Source of the DNA: Spirochaeta africana DSM 8902
Lineage (GTDB): Bacteria; Spirochaetota; Spirochaetia; DSM-27196; DSM-8902
Length of the DNA stretch: 64,000 nucleotides
Reading direction: 5' to 3'
Assembly (NCBI RefSeq): GCF_000242595.2
Contig: NC_017098.1
Coordinates: 2,046,001 to 2,110,000, forward strand
Both the position numbers and the translations under genes were made by a program. A model generated the notes under the pieces. It did not search any database and was not told the origin of the DNA. It saw only the letters and a list, made by a program, of their open reading frames with translations. Shown here in pieces: positions 35,034 to 43,569 of this stretch. Numbering within the stretch: the stretch's first letter is position 1; every line of letters starts with the position of its first letter.

Positions 35034-36729
35034 AGAAAAATACCGTCTCTTTCTCAAAGTGGGGTTGGGCATGTATAACACTTAACGGCTTGGAAAAGTA
35101 ATACCCCTGTACATAATCGCAGCTGCTTTGCTTGAGAAAATCAAACTGCTGTTTGGTCTCCACCCCTTCGGCCACCACCCGCATATGCATGCTGTGCGCC
35201 ATGGAAATAATCGCGGTTACGATAGCAGCCTGGTTGTCGCGCACCATCAAATCACGAATAAAGCTGCGATCAATCTTGAGCTGATCCACCGGCAGGGTCT
35301 TGAGATAACTCAGGCTCGAGTAGCCGGTTCCGAAATCATCAATCGATATCTGCAAACCGGCATCCTTGAAGCGACGCAGGGTGCGTACCGATTCATCTAT
35401 GTCCTGCATAAGGCTGTTCTCGGTAATCTCGATGGTAACACGATCCGGCGAGAGTCCTGTCTCCTGCAGGATTCCCAGCAGATTATCGACCAGATTCGGC
35501 TGGATAAACTGGCGCGCCGAGAGGTTGATCCCGACCGAGGCATCCACAACACCAAGTTCAAGCCAGGCAGCGTACTGACTGCAGGCCTGGCGAAATACGT
35601 ACTCCCCCAGACGATAGATCAGTCCGTTCTCCTCGGCAAGCGGGATGAACTGTCCTGGCGGGATCTCACCCCGTTCGGGATGAAACAGACGTGCCAGCGC
35701 CTCGCTTGATGACAATCGACCGGTTTCCATATCAATCACCGGCTGGAAATACACCTGAATCATCTGTTCATCCAGTGCGGTGCGTACCGTTTCCTCAAGG
35801 TAAATCCGGTGTTGTACCCGCTCATTCAGATCCGGGGTGTAGAAATGATGATAGCCCTTGCAGTGTGTCTTGGCACGAATAAGAGCCAGATCGGCATTGG
35901 ACAGCAAGTCCTGGGAGGTAGTCCCGTCATCCGGATAGATACTGGCACCGACAGTAGCCCCGAGATAGATAACGCTGCTGTCAACGGTAAACGGTTCGGA
36001 CAGCAGCTCGATGATGCGCTGTGCAATCTCCCCGGCATCATCCGGTGTGCGGATATCAGGCAGCAGTACCGTAAACTCATCTCCGCCGGTCCGCGCAACC
36101 GAGTCACCGATCCGCACCGCCGATGAAACCCTGGCGGCAGCGATTTTCAGAACCTCGTCGCCGACGGTATGCCCCATACCGTCGTTAATGGTCTTGAAGT
36201 CGTCCAGGTCCACGATAAGCAGCCCCAGACCGCGGTTTTTCAGTGCAGCCTGCACTATTGCCAGCTCGATACGATCCTGCAGCAGCATGCGATTCGGCAG
36301 CGATGTCAATGCATCATGCTGCACGCTGTGCTGCAGCTTTGCCTCGGCTTCCCGGATACGGCTGGTGTCATTTACCAGATAGCAGTAGTACTGCTCGGCA
36401 TCACTGGCTATCCCCAGGATTGTCACCTTGAAGAAAAAATACTCCCCGCATTTGCGGGTACTCCAGAGGCTACCGCTCCAGGAGCCGTGTTCTGCTACCC
36501 GGCGCAAGATCTCTGTATAGTATGAATCCTCATAGCTGTCGGAGCGAAAACGGTTAATGCTGGTTCCCACCAGTTCCTGTGGAGCATAGCCGGCGATCTC
36601 CTGAAAGGCATTGTTCACAAAGCGGATTGTGTGCCGGGAATCGGTGAGCACAATACCCTCGGCACTGAAGGTGCAGACAGAATCCAGCATGGTTGAGATA
36701 GTAGTAGCAGATACACAGTTGCTTATCAT
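35023..36729 (-). CDS. PAS-GGDEF-EAL cyclic di-GMP signalling protein
   Basis: The protein is 568 aa from ATG 36729, chosen because a strong promoter places the transcript start there; an alternative internal ATG is at 36690, and codons upstream to 36927 overlap the divergent kinase gene and are rejected. Domains: PAS (EGIVLTDSRHTIRFVNNAFQEIAGY, about 25-145), GGDEF with intact RTGGDEFTVL and VDLDDFK, and EAL with intact SSEALARLFHPE, INLSARQF, IEITENSLM, IDDFGTGYSSL, LKIDRSFI and AEGVET. Both catalytic domains look competent. No membrane span or receiver domain is seen, so it is cytoplasmic and sensing should be through PAS. Confidence 0.9.
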   Translation of the reverse strand: MISNCVSATTISTMLDSVCTFSAEGIVLTDSRHTIRFVNNAFQEIAGYAPQELVGTSINRFRSDSYEDSYYTEILRRVAEHGSWSGSLWSTRKCGEYFFFKVTILGIASDAEQYYCYLVNDTSRIREAEAKLQHSVQHDALTSLPNRMLLQDRIELAIVQAALKNRGLGLLIVDLDDFKTINDGMGHTVGDEVLKIAAARVSSAVRIGDSVARTGGDEFTVLLPDIRTPDDAGEIAQRIIELLSEPFTVDSSVIYLGATVGASIYPDDGTTSQDLLSNADLALIRAKTHCKGYHHFYTPDLNERVQHRIYLEETVRTALDEQMIQVYFQPVIDMETGRLSSSEALARLFHPERGEIPPGQFIPLAEENGLIYRLGEYVFRQACSQYAAWLELGVVDASVGINLSARQFIQPNLVDNLLGILQETGLSPDRVTIEITENSLMQDIDESVRTLRRFKDAGLQISIDDFGTGYSSLSYLKTLPVDQLKIDRSFIRDLMVRDNQAAIVTAIISMAHSMHMRVVAEGVETKQQFDFLKQSSCDYVQGYYFSKPLSVIHAQPHFEKETVFFYGT

Positions 36730-36765
36730 TGTCGCTATAGTAAACCGGGCTTTACTCACCGTCAA
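36729..36765 (-). promoter_or_regulatory. Promoter abutting the PAS-GGDEF-EAL gene (leaderless arrangement)
   Basis: On the minus strand, TTGACG (36765-36760), 17 bases, then TACTAT (36742-36737), with ATG beginning at 36729 after seven bases. No Shine-Dalgarno lies between. Confidence 0.6.
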
Positions 36766-36772
36766 GAAAATA

Positions 36773-36800
36773 CGGCAGCAGCGCTTGCGCCCTGCTGCCG
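36773..36800. promoter_or_regulatory. Perfect inverted repeat overlapping the shikimate-kinase-like promoter
   Basis: CGGCAGCAG (36773-36781) and CTGCTGCCG (36792-36800) are perfect 9-bp arms around 10 bases that contain the -35 hexamer TTGCGC of the kinase gene. It also lies just upstream of the divergent GGDEF promoter. As DNA it looks like an operator that could control one or both genes. Confidence 0.45.
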
Positions 36801-36821
36801 CAGTCGTTACCATAGGCGCTA
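36785..36821 (+). promoter_or_regulatory. Promoter abutting the shikimate-kinase-like gene (leaderless arrangement)
   Basis: TTGCGC (36785-36790), 17 bases, TACCAT (36808-36813), then ATG at 36821 after seven bases. No ribosome site is present. Confidence 0.5.
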
Positions 36822-37393
36822 TGGATACCGTCGAAGATTTCACCCAGCCGATACGGTTGAGCAGCAGCATTGTACTGCTGGGCATGAAGCATGTCGGCAA
36901 GACTACCCTCGGGCAGCAGTTTGCCACCCGCCATCATCTGGCCTGGATCGACATGGATGAACTGATCGTGGATCGGGCCCGTGAATCGTACAACATCGAG
37001 GCGCGCAACGCCCGCGAGGTCTATATCAAACTGGGTAAAGACGGATTCCAGGAGATCGAGACCGCCGCGGCCCGCTATCTGCGGCTGTACAGTTCGCGCA
37101 ACCAGATCATCGCAACCGGAGGAGGGATTGCTGACAATCCTGCCGCCCTGGCTGAGCTGGCTGCTATCGGTACCTCGGTATACCTGCAGGAAAGCCCCGA
37201 TATACTCTTCCAGCGGATCATGGCCGGTGGTCTGCCGCCATTTCTCGACGCCCGGGATCCACGCGGGTCTTTCGATGAACTGTTTGACCGACGGGATGCG
37301 ATATACCGGAAAACAGCCAGGATTGTGCTGAACCTGCAGGGGGCGTCAATACCCGAAGCCCTGCAGCTTTTCGAAACGGCAATCAGGGGCTGA
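36821..37393 (+). CDS. aroK: Shikimate kinase-like P-loop kinase
   Basis: The protein is 190 aa from ATG 36821 (MDTVEDFTQPI); the upstream in-frame start at 36611 lies inside the divergent gene. Family marks: Walker A GMKHVGKTT, the DxD of IDMDELIVD, IATGGGIADNP, and the lid and C-terminal region DARDPRGSFDELFDRRDAIY. In shikimate kinases an Arg in an FRxxE motif binds shikimate. Here the position reads GFQEIE, with Gln in place of Arg, and the usual RPL before the lid is LPPF. It may therefore phosphorylate something other than shikimate. No other aromatic pathway gene is nearby. Confidence 0.72.
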   Translation: MDTVEDFTQPIRLSSSIVLLGMKHVGKTTLGQQFATRHHLAWIDMDELIVDRARESYNIEARNAREVYIKLGKDGFQEIETAAARYLRLYSSRNQIIATGGGIADNPAALAELAAIGTSVYLQESPDILFQRIMAGGLPPFLDARDPRGSFDELFDRRDAIYRKTARIVLNLQGASIPEALQLFETAIRG

Positions 37394-37448
37394 ACGACTC
37401 CCTGCAGCGACCAGACAGCAGCCCGGTGGTCTGGCGAGCTCATCGGGC

Positions 37449-37475
37449 AAAAAAAGCCGCCGCAGATGCGACGGC
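37449..37475 (-). terminator. Rho-independent terminator after rubredoxin
   Basis: On the minus strand, GCCGTCGC and GCGGCGGC form an 8-bp stem (one G-T pair) with an ATCT loop, followed by seven T. It starts 24 bases after the rubredoxin stop. Confidence 0.8.
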
Positions 37476-37498
37476 CGTCTATCGAAGCAAGAGGCGAT

Positions 37499-37663
37499 TT
37501 ACTCCTCCTCTACCTCAAAGTCTTCTTTCTCGGCACCACACATCGGGCATACCCAGTCTTCAGGAATTGCCTCAAATGCTGTACCAGGCTCTACGCCGTT
37601 ATCCGGATCGCCTTCCTCGGGGTCGTAAATATACCCGCATACCACACAAACGTACTTTTGCAT
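37499..37663 (-). CDS. Rubredoxin
   Basis: The protein is 54 aa, with AAGGAGACGG before ATG 37663. Two CxxC knuckles, [12 protein letters not shown] and [13 protein letters not shown], bind a single iron (Fe-Cys4); [20 protein letters not shown] is the canonical middle. It is a small cytoplasmic electron carrier, in anaerobes and microaerophiles often a donor to superoxide or peroxide reductases. It is 12 bases downstream of the membrane-protein gene, probably in the same transcript, which ends at a clear terminator. Confidence 0.96.
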   Translation of the reverse strand: MQKYVCVVCGYIYDPEEGDPDNGVEPGTAFEAIPEDWVCPMCGAEKEDFEVEEE

Positions 37664-37674
37664 TTCCGTCTCCT

Positions 37675-38202
37675 TTATTCTTTATGATGATCTTTTAATG
37701 CATTTTGCAGCATGACTGCAAGTCCCAGCAGGATAATCGTAATCGGCCACCAGCGCACCATGAACCGGGCAAAGCTGATCTGCACCAGGCCGAGGCTGAA
37801 CATAAGAAACACACCGGAAAGTAACATCAGCACCAGCCCGGGAATCATATACGCTGCCCGGTGTTCATGCTTTTTTTGCTGCCCGTAAAAAAGCAGGGCA
37901 ACTGCAAGCACCGACATGAACAGTGGCCACATCCGTTCCAGCACCGCCCATGACAATACGGTGTTTAACAGAACCAGAAAAAGCCCGCCAAGCAGCAGAA
38001 AAAATCCCAGAAAAACAGCGCCCTCACTGTCCGGCACGGTATAGCCGCGATACAGGAGATAGATCCCCACGATCAACAGCAGTGCCGGCCACACCGACAC
38101 AACCGACGGCAGAACACCGGTGGTCAGCAGCAGCAGAATCCCTCCGACCAGGGTGGCGCCCAATCCAAAAAAGAACAGCTTCTGTGGTCTGCGATTCTCC
38201 AT
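37675..38202 (-). CDS. Polytopic membrane protein, unknown function
   Basis: The protein is 175 aa from ATG 38202 ([11 protein letters not shown]), preceded by GAGGTG seven bases away; the longer frame to 38220 would use a TTG. About six short hydrophobic segments are arranged as pairs ([48 protein letters not shown], and so on), with WP turns and an HEHR basic loop in the middle. The paired TM and WP layout resembles the membrane half of LiaF-type proteins, but the cytoplasmic LiaF domain is missing. Function is not known. Confidence 0.8.
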   Translation of the reverse strand: MENRRPQKLFFFGLGATLVGGILLLLTTGVLPSVVSVWPALLLIVGIYLLYRGYTVPDSEGAVFLGFFLLLGGLFLVLLNTVLSWAVLERMWPLFMSVLAVALLFYGQQKKHEHRAAYMIPGLVLMLLSGVFLMFSLGLVQISFARFMVRWWPITIILLGLAVMLQNALKDHHKE

Positions 38203-38223
38203 CTGATTCACCTCTAACACTTC

Positions 38224-38274
38224 AAACTAACAGAACATTCTGCCCTTGCCAACTGTTTTCTTTCCGGCTACAGT
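38224..38274. promoter_or_regulatory. Divergent promoters with overlapping -35 elements
   Basis: Plus strand: TTGCCA (38246-38251), 17 bases, TACAGT (38269-38274), five bases before ATG 38280. Minus strand: TTGGCA (38252-38247), 17 bases, TAGTTT (38229-38224). The two -35 hexamers share five bases, so RNA polymerase cannot occupy both at once. Confidence 0.5.
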
Positions 38275-38279
38275 GCAGT

Positions 38280-39311
38280 ATGCAGCGTAACGTGATTGCT
38301 GGAGCCGTCCTGACCGTGCTCCTGCTGGTTTTATATGGATGTAGCAACCTGCTGGGAGGCCCGGTGCAGCAGGAGTCGGCCGCCGAGCTGCGGCAGCTTC
38401 TGGCGGAACGCAGCGATGATCCCGATGCCCAGGTGGTGGTGGTTGAGCAGCTGATACAGCAGCTGCGCAAGGACGACCGGCACCAGGAGATTCAGCCGCT
38501 GCTGTCGCGACTGGTCGCGCGCCAGCCCGACAACCCGTACAATGCCTATTATCTCACCCTGATTGGCGAGCAGCTGCGATCCGATGGTAAGCCGCATGCA
38601 GCCAGGCTATACTACTACCGTGCGGTCTACCGCTATCCCGATGTGGAGATCGGCAGCAATTCGGTCCACTACCGTGCCCTGAACGCACTGCTGGCAACTA
38701 CCAGCGATCCGGAAAGGAAACTGCAGCACTACACCACCCTGCAAAGCCGATTCGCCGGTCGGATCGATCCCGGTCTGCACCATTACCACATGGCCAGGAC
38801 CTATGAGTCGATCGGGGATTATGAGGCTGCATTCGAGGAATACCGCAAATTCATCAGTTATCCGGATACCCGCATCCCGGGAAAACCGAATGCGCACCGC
38901 AGCGTCCAGCAGCTGCTGGACTTTCAGAACAGCTCCCGCAACTGGACCCATGAAACCCTCGATGGCCTGGTACGCGAGATTCAGGCTGCCATCGCAGCCA
39001 GAAACCCCGCACGCCTGAATCGCAGCCGTTCACAGGCAAACTTTTTTGCCATGTCCTGGAAGCAGGATGAATCCGATGCCAATACCCAGCCAAACATAGA
39101 CATCGGTTCCTTTCTGATTCGCAATCGCATTCGCTATGCATCGGAGCTTGAACCGCAAAGCAACTCCCACGAGGCATTCCTGTGGACATCCGGCTGGGAG
39201 GCGCGTATCCCGACCTGGTATCTGTACTTTCGCAAGATCGATTTCCCCGCCGACCCCGAGATACACGGCAACTGGGAGTGGGCAGGAATCTACTTCGGGG
39301 AATCCCTGTAA
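38280..39311 (+). CDS. Lipoprotein with TPR-like helical repeats
   Basis: The protein is 343 aa from ATG 38280, selected by the promoter position. The signal sequence ends VLLLVLYGC, a lipobox-like site with Cys21. Residues about 30-230 are helical with TPR-like spacing (DDPDAQVVVVEQLIQQL, LLSRLVARQPDNPYNAYYL, HYHMARTYESIGDYEAAFEEYRKF). The C-terminal third has a Trp-rich section (FLWTSGWEARIPTWYLYF, GNWEWAGIYFG) of unknown fold. It is probably attached to the inner or outer membrane facing the periplasm, as an assembly or scaffold factor by analogy with other TPR lipoproteins. Confidence 0.8.
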   Translation: MQRNVIAGAVLTVLLLVLYGCSNLLGGPVQQESAAELRQLLAERSDDPDAQVVVVEQLIQQLRKDDRHQEIQPLLSRLVARQPDNPYNAYYLTLIGEQLRSDGKPHAARLYYYRAVYRYPDVEIGSNSVHYRALNALLATTSDPERKLQHYTTLQSRFAGRIDPGLHHYHMARTYESIGDYEAAFEEYRKFISYPDTRIPGKPNAHRSVQQLLDFQNSSRNWTHETLDGLVREIQAAIAARNPARLNRSRSQANFFAMSWKQDESDANTQPNIDIGSFLIRNRIRYASELEPQSNSHEAFLWTSGWEARIPTWYLYFRKIDFPADPEIHGNWEWAGIYFGESL

Positions 39312-39318
39312 TGTCCGC

Positions 39319-39354
39319 TTGGGATACCGTCGTTTACCGCCGATACTGACGGTA
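39319..39354 (+). promoter_or_regulatory. Promoter abutting the 39354 gene (leaderless arrangement)
   Basis: TTGGGA (39319-39324), 17 bases, GATACT (39342-39347), then ATG at 39354, exactly seven bases after the last base of the -10. Confidence 0.5.
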
Positions 39355-40193
39355 TGTACGAGCGCTACCTCCGACAGTTAGTGATAGCCGTGCTGTGGTG
39401 TACGGTCGCAACCTTTGCCGCAGCCGACAGCGCCTCGGTTGAATATGTGATCGACTGGGTCAACAACCGTCTGACAATCAACGCCGAAGCCCCGGTTCCG
39501 GATCAACAGCGCAATCGCGCGGCCGCCCGCCAGCAGACCACCCGCGATCTGGAAAATCGTCTGCCGCAGTTTCTGTCTGAGGGGGTCCTGCTGGTAACCG
39601 TTGATGCAGAACACCGGATCGGCGAAAGCACAGCCGCCAACACCGCGGTGCTACAGCATATCGCGGAAATCTTCTCTGCTGGCAGTCGTGAGTACTCACG
39701 CCTGCACGATGACCTGCGCCGGGTGCAGCTGCGCTATCATGTACCGCTGCAGCCTGCCATACTTGCACCGCTGATCTCGCAGGACCGCGCTCGCCCGGTT
39801 CCACGCCGGCTGGGCTGGACCCCGCGTGCCGAGTATTCGGGGATTCTGATCTACGCCGCTGCGCAGGATACCCGCGGAGCCCTGCTACCGCGGATTGTGG
39901 ATCGCACCGGCACCGTGTACCATGACTACAGCGCCCTTGATCCCGATCTGCTGATGCAGCGTGGAATGGTGCTCTATTCCGACACCCCAGGCAGCCTGGC
40001 GGTCACCGAGCGGGTTGGTGCCAGCCCGCGCCGGGTAACCTCAATTGCAGTCAGCGGCAGTCATGGTACAGATATTGTCCTGAGCGATGAAGACATCCAT
40101 GCACTGCTGAGCACCCCCAGTACACGCGCTGCATTGCGTCAAGGCAGGGTTGCGGTCATCCTGCACCCGGATCACGTATTCGACCGTTATTGA
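39354..40193 (+). CDS. Exported protein of unknown function
   Basis: The protein is 279 aa. The N-terminal MYERYLRQLVIAVLWCTVATFAAA is a signal peptide, likely cut before DSAS. The mature part begins with a repeated-strand segment (VEYVIDWVNNRLTINAEAPV), followed by a helical stretch rich in Arg and Gln, and a C-terminal alpha/beta domain (GILIYAAAQDTRGALLPRIVDRTGTVYHD, VAVILHPDHVFDRY). No family is recognised. It sits between two lipoprotein genes on the same strand, which suggests a common envelope role. Confidence 0.78.
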   Translation: MYERYLRQLVIAVLWCTVATFAAADSASVEYVIDWVNNRLTINAEAPVPDQQRNRAAARQQTTRDLENRLPQFLSEGVLLVTVDAEHRIGESTAANTAVLQHIAEIFSAGSREYSRLHDDLRRVQLRYHVPLQPAILAPLISQDRARPVPRRLGWTPRAEYSGILIYAAAQDTRGALLPRIVDRTGTVYHDYSALDPDLLMQRGMVLYSDTPGSLAVTERVGASPRRVTSIAVSGSHGTDIVLSDEDIHALLSTPSTRAALRQGRVAVILHPDHVFDRY

Positions 40194-40228
40194 CTTTTAC
40201 CGCTGCTTGTCGGCATCATACTGGTATG

Positions 40229-41590
40229 ATGAACCCGAATCGTCCTGCTGGCCTGCTTCTTCGTTGTATTTCCTGCGCTTCCTGCATCACCCTGACTGCT
40301 CTGGTTCTGCTGCTGGCAAGCTGCGGCACCGAGACATCAGCGGTCGTGCTGTGGTCACCCGATACCGACATGATGGCAAACGGCTCGGTTGTCACGGTAG
40401 TTTCGGAGGGCTCTGACAGCGCCATTATCCGTTTACCCGAAGACGGCAGCAATCACACCGTCGATCTGTGGCGCATCGCCATTTTTCCATCGGCCGCTGA
40501 GGCAGCCAATTATGCCGAAAAGTATGAAGCGGTGGCAGAAACTACCGCCGTGTCCCAGCGTAATGCCCTGCCGGTACGACAGGAACCGCGCAGCAACAGT
40601 TCGATCGTGTACCGCTTGCGCGAGGGCGAAACCATCAAGGTTATCGGTCATACCGATACCCCGGTCATCGAGGGCAACCTCGAGGATTTCTGGTACGAGG
40701 TACTCACCGACTCCGGTGTTCACGGCCATGTATTCGGGTTCCATCTGCAGCTGATTGACCCCTCCACCGCACTGGAACAGGATCGCGAAGATATGCTGGA
40801 TGAGCAGCTGCAGGCGCTGCTGGTTGAGCAATGGCGTCCGATTGGCTTCCGCCGCATGATCAACGATCGCCAGATTGACCTGCAGCGACTGCGATCCCGC
40901 TACGGGCTGTTTTTCGACACCGAAGAGCAGCGCATCGACATCGTGCTGTCTGGTGATTCCTTCGTGTACGGTTACGACGAGATTCAGCAGACGAACAGCA
41001 GCAGCTACCTGTTTACCGGTGCCGATGTCCAGATTCGGTTTCTGGCAGATGACGAGATCCGCGTCCAGTTTCCCGTGGGAAGCCGCACCCAGAGTGAAAG
41101 CTTTGTACTTATTGATGATGACCTCGGTGAAATCCGCGAGCGGGAAGAGCAGCGCCGTGAAGACCTGCTGGCGTCACTGCGGGAGGGCGGCAACGAACTC
41201 AGCAGCACCGCCTACGGCACCATCGTCCTGAATCAGGACGGAACATTCATGTGGTCCGGGTACGATCGTCTGCAGCCGCGGGTCCTCCCGGCTGGCCTGA
41301 GTGGTACAGGCGAGCTTGATTTCTCCTATTTTCTGAGTCGGGAGCTGCGTTCCCAGTATGACGGCGCGGTTGGATTCCGGTTTGATGGTCGCCAGCAGAC
41401 AGTCGTATTCCTCTTCGAGCTGATCAATTCCGGCCTGCGGCTGACCCACGCCCCCGACAGCACTATCAGCAACTCGGTGGTTGAATCGGTCAGCATGTCC
41501 CCTACCATCCTGTTCTTTCAGTATCTGCCGGATGATGACCAGGACGGACCGGATGACGACTGGTTCATCTTTGACGCCGACGAAGACTGA
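40229..41590 (+). CDS. Lipoprotein with bacterial SH3 domain
   Basis: The protein is 453 aa from ATG 40229 (ATG 40226 is adjacent). A CATACT hexamer ends seven bases before 40229, but its -35 is poor. The signal sequence ends LVLLLASC, a good lipobox. Residues about 95-170 form an SH3b-like domain (NALPVRQEPRSNSSIVYRLREGETIKVIG), which often binds cell-wall peptides. The rest is beta-rich with long acidic stretches (LADDEIRVQFPVGSRTQ) and ends in a strongly acidic tail (DDDQDGPDDDW). Probably a periplasmic-facing envelope protein. Confidence 0.8.
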   Translation: MNPNRPAGLLLRCISCASCITLTALVLLLASCGTETSAVVLWSPDTDMMANGSVVTVVSEGSDSAIIRLPEDGSNHTVDLWRIAIFPSAAEAANYAEKYEAVAETTAVSQRNALPVRQEPRSNSSIVYRLREGETIKVIGHTDTPVIEGNLEDFWYEVLTDSGVHGHVFGFHLQLIDPSTALEQDREDMLDEQLQALLVEQWRPIGFRRMINDRQIDLQRLRSRYGLFFDTEEQRIDIVLSGDSFVYGYDEIQQTNSSSYLFTGADVQIRFLADDEIRVQFPVGSRTQSESFVLIDDDLGEIREREEQRREDLLASLREGGNELSSTAYGTIVLNQDGTFMWSGYDRLQPRVLPAGLSGTGELDFSYFLSRELRSQYDGAVGFRFDGRQQTVVFLFELINSGLRLTHAPDSTISNSVVESVSMSPTILFFQYLPDDDQDGPDDDWFIFDADED

Positions 41591-41592
41591 GC

Positions 41593-43542
41593 ATGGCTGA
41601 GTATCACCTGCAGGCATCGCAGATTTCTCATTCATTCGGCGCCCAGACCGTGTTCGATCAGGTTTCGCTCAAGATGCGTTCTGGTGACCGGATTGCGCTG
41701 GCCGGATCGAACGGCAGCGGCAAGACAACCTTTATGCGCATCCTGTCCGGACAGCTGCAGCCGGACAGCGGCACCATCCACCTGAGCCGCAATGCCCGCA
41801 TCGGGTATCTCCCGCAGCAGGGAGTACCGCTGAGTGGGCACTCTATCTTTGCAGAAACCGAGCAGGTATTCGATCACATAGCCACGCTGATTCAGCGGCG
41901 CCAGCAGCTGGGAGAGAAAATGGCAGCCGGCGATCACAATCCGGCTGTACTGGAGGAGTACGGTGCGCTGCAGGAGCATATCGAGCACTCCGGGTATTAC
42001 CAGCGCGAATCAGTGATCGAATCAACCCTGAAAGGGCTTGGCTTTCACCGCTCGGATCTGGAGCGCCCCTGTGCCGAGTTCTCCGGTGGATGGCGCATGC
42101 GCATCGCCCTGGCAAAAATCCTGATCGACCGGCCAGACTTCCTGCTGCTGGACGAGCCGACCAACTATCTTGACATCGAGGCTCGTGAGTGGCTCGAGGC
42201 CTGGATGAATCGCTTTGAAGGGGGCATCCTGCTGGTTGCACACGACCGCTATTTTCTGGACACGACCATGAATCAGGTTGTCGAGCTGTTTCAGTCCCGC
42301 CTGCGACGTTATCCTGGCAGCTACACCCGGTACGAACAGGTACGTACCGGCGAGATCATGCAACTGACTCGCGAGTACGAGCAACAGCAGTCAGAGATCG
42401 CCCGCCATGAAGATTTTGTACGCCGGTTCCGGTACAATGCCCGTAAAGCAAAGCAGGTACAGAGCCGTATCAAGATGCTGGAAAAGATCGATACCATCGA
42501 GTTGCCCCCACATCTGAAACCGATAGCTATCCCGATGCCGGAACCCCCGCACAGCGGTAAGGATGTGCTTACCCTGAATGGCCTCAGCAAGTCCTACGGC
42601 AACCTGCAGGTACTCAATCACCTTGACCTGTCGGTACAGCGCGGTGAGTGTATCGCGCTTACCGGTAAGAATGGCATGGGAAAGTCTACCCTGCTGCGTA
42701 TCCTGGCTGGCGTGGACACCAGCTTCGACGGCGGCCTGCAGCTTGGCAGCGGGGTGTCAGTCGGGTTTTACGCCCAGGAATCCGCCTACAGCCTGCCCGA
42801 GGAACCGGGCATTTTGGAGTATCTTGAGGAACAGGCCCCGCGCGAGCGGGCCGGGAGTGTCCGCAGCCTGCTGGGTGCGTTCCTGTTTCATGGTGATGAT
42901 GTGTTCAAGCCTATAGGGGTACTGAGCGGTGGGGAACGCAGTCGGGTTGCCCTGCTGGAGGTTCTGCTGCAGCCGGTCAATCTGCTGCTGCTGGACGAAC
43001 CCACCAACCACCTGGATATTGTGTCCCAGGATGTTCTGGCAGAGGCACTCACCTCCTTCGGGGGGACCGCAGTGGTGGTATCCCATGATCATGATTTTCT
43101 GGAAAGGATCGCTACCAGGGTTATTGAACTGGGGCCGCGCAGTCACCGCAACTTTCCCGGGGATTATCGCTACTACCTGCAGCGAATTCAGCAGGAGTCT
43201 GCAGAATCACCGGGAGCATCATCACCGGCTGCCACCGTCGCACCCGATACCGCCGGCGGAGCTGCGCAGCAGGACTACACTGAACAGAAGCGTATCCGTT
43301 CACGCATCCAGAAGCTGGAAAAGCAGGAGGCAGCAGTGGTGGCAGAAATGGAAACGGCAGACCAGGAGGTAGCCTGGCTGCAGCAGCGACTGTCAGATCC
43401 TGAGGTGTACACCGACGGCGAGCAGGTTCAGCAGGTGCAGGAACAACTGCTCGCAGCACAGGAGCGCCAGGAGCATCTCGCCGAGCAATGGGAAAAAATC
43501 GACACCGAACTGAACGAACTGCGCAGCCCCGACTTGTCCTGA
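41593..43542 (+). CDS. ABC-F family ATPase
   Basis: The protein is 649 aa with two tandem ABC domains and no membrane spans. Domain 1: Walker A GSNGSGKTT, signature FSGGWRMRIALAK, Walker B LLLDEPTNYLD. Domain 2: Walker A GKNGMGKST, LSGGERSRVALLE, LLLLDEPTNHLD. A charged inter-domain linker (about 245-310) would reach the ribosomal P/E region in this family, and the C-terminal 90 residues form a coiled coil (EQKRIRSRIQKLEKQEAAVV onwards). ABC-F proteins act on stalled or antibiotic-bound ribosomes. The subfamily (YheS/Uup-like by the C-terminal coil) is tentative. The start is two bases after the previous stop. Confidence 0.93.
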   Translation: MAEYHLQASQISHSFGAQTVFDQVSLKMRSGDRIALAGSNGSGKTTFMRILSGQLQPDSGTIHLSRNARIGYLPQQGVPLSGHSIFAETEQVFDHIATLIQRRQQLGEKMAAGDHNPAVLEEYGALQEHIEHSGYYQRESVIESTLKGLGFHRSDLERPCAEFSGGWRMRIALAKILIDRPDFLLLDEPTNYLDIEAREWLEAWMNRFEGGILLVAHDRYFLDTTMNQVVELFQSRLRRYPGSYTRYEQVRTGEIMQLTREYEQQQSEIARHEDFVRRFRYNARKAKQVQSRIKMLEKIDTIELPPHLKPIAIPMPEPPHSGKDVLTLNGLSKSYGNLQVLNHLDLSVQRGECIALTGKNGMGKSTLLRILAGVDTSFDGGLQLGSGVSVGFYAQESAYSLPEEPGILEYLEEQAPRERAGSVRSLLGAFLFHGDDVFKPIGVLSGGERSRVALLEVLLQPVNLLLLDEPTNHLDIVSQDVLAEALTSFGGTAVVVSHDHDFLERIATRVIELGPRSHRNFPGDYRYYLQRIQQESAESPGASSPAATVAPDTAGGAAQQDYTEQKRIRSRIQKLEKQEAAVVAEMETADQEVAWLQQRLSDPEVYTDGEQVQQVQEQLLAAQERQEHLAEQWEKIDTELNELRSPDLS

Positions 43543-43569
43543 ACCGGTGCGCCGGGTACACTGTCGTCA
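43534..43569 (+). promoter_or_regulatory. Promoter abutting the exonuclease III gene (leaderless arrangement)
   Basis: TTGTCC (43534-43539), 17 bases, TACACT (43557-43562), then ATG at 43569, exactly seven bases after the last base of the -10. The -35 lies inside the 3' end of the ABC-F gene. Confidence 0.6.

Noticed and set aside
36690-36927. Longer N-terminus for the PAS-GGDEF-EAL protein
   Set aside because: Codons upstream of 36729 would lie above the promoter and across the divergent kinase gene; their translation has no domain.
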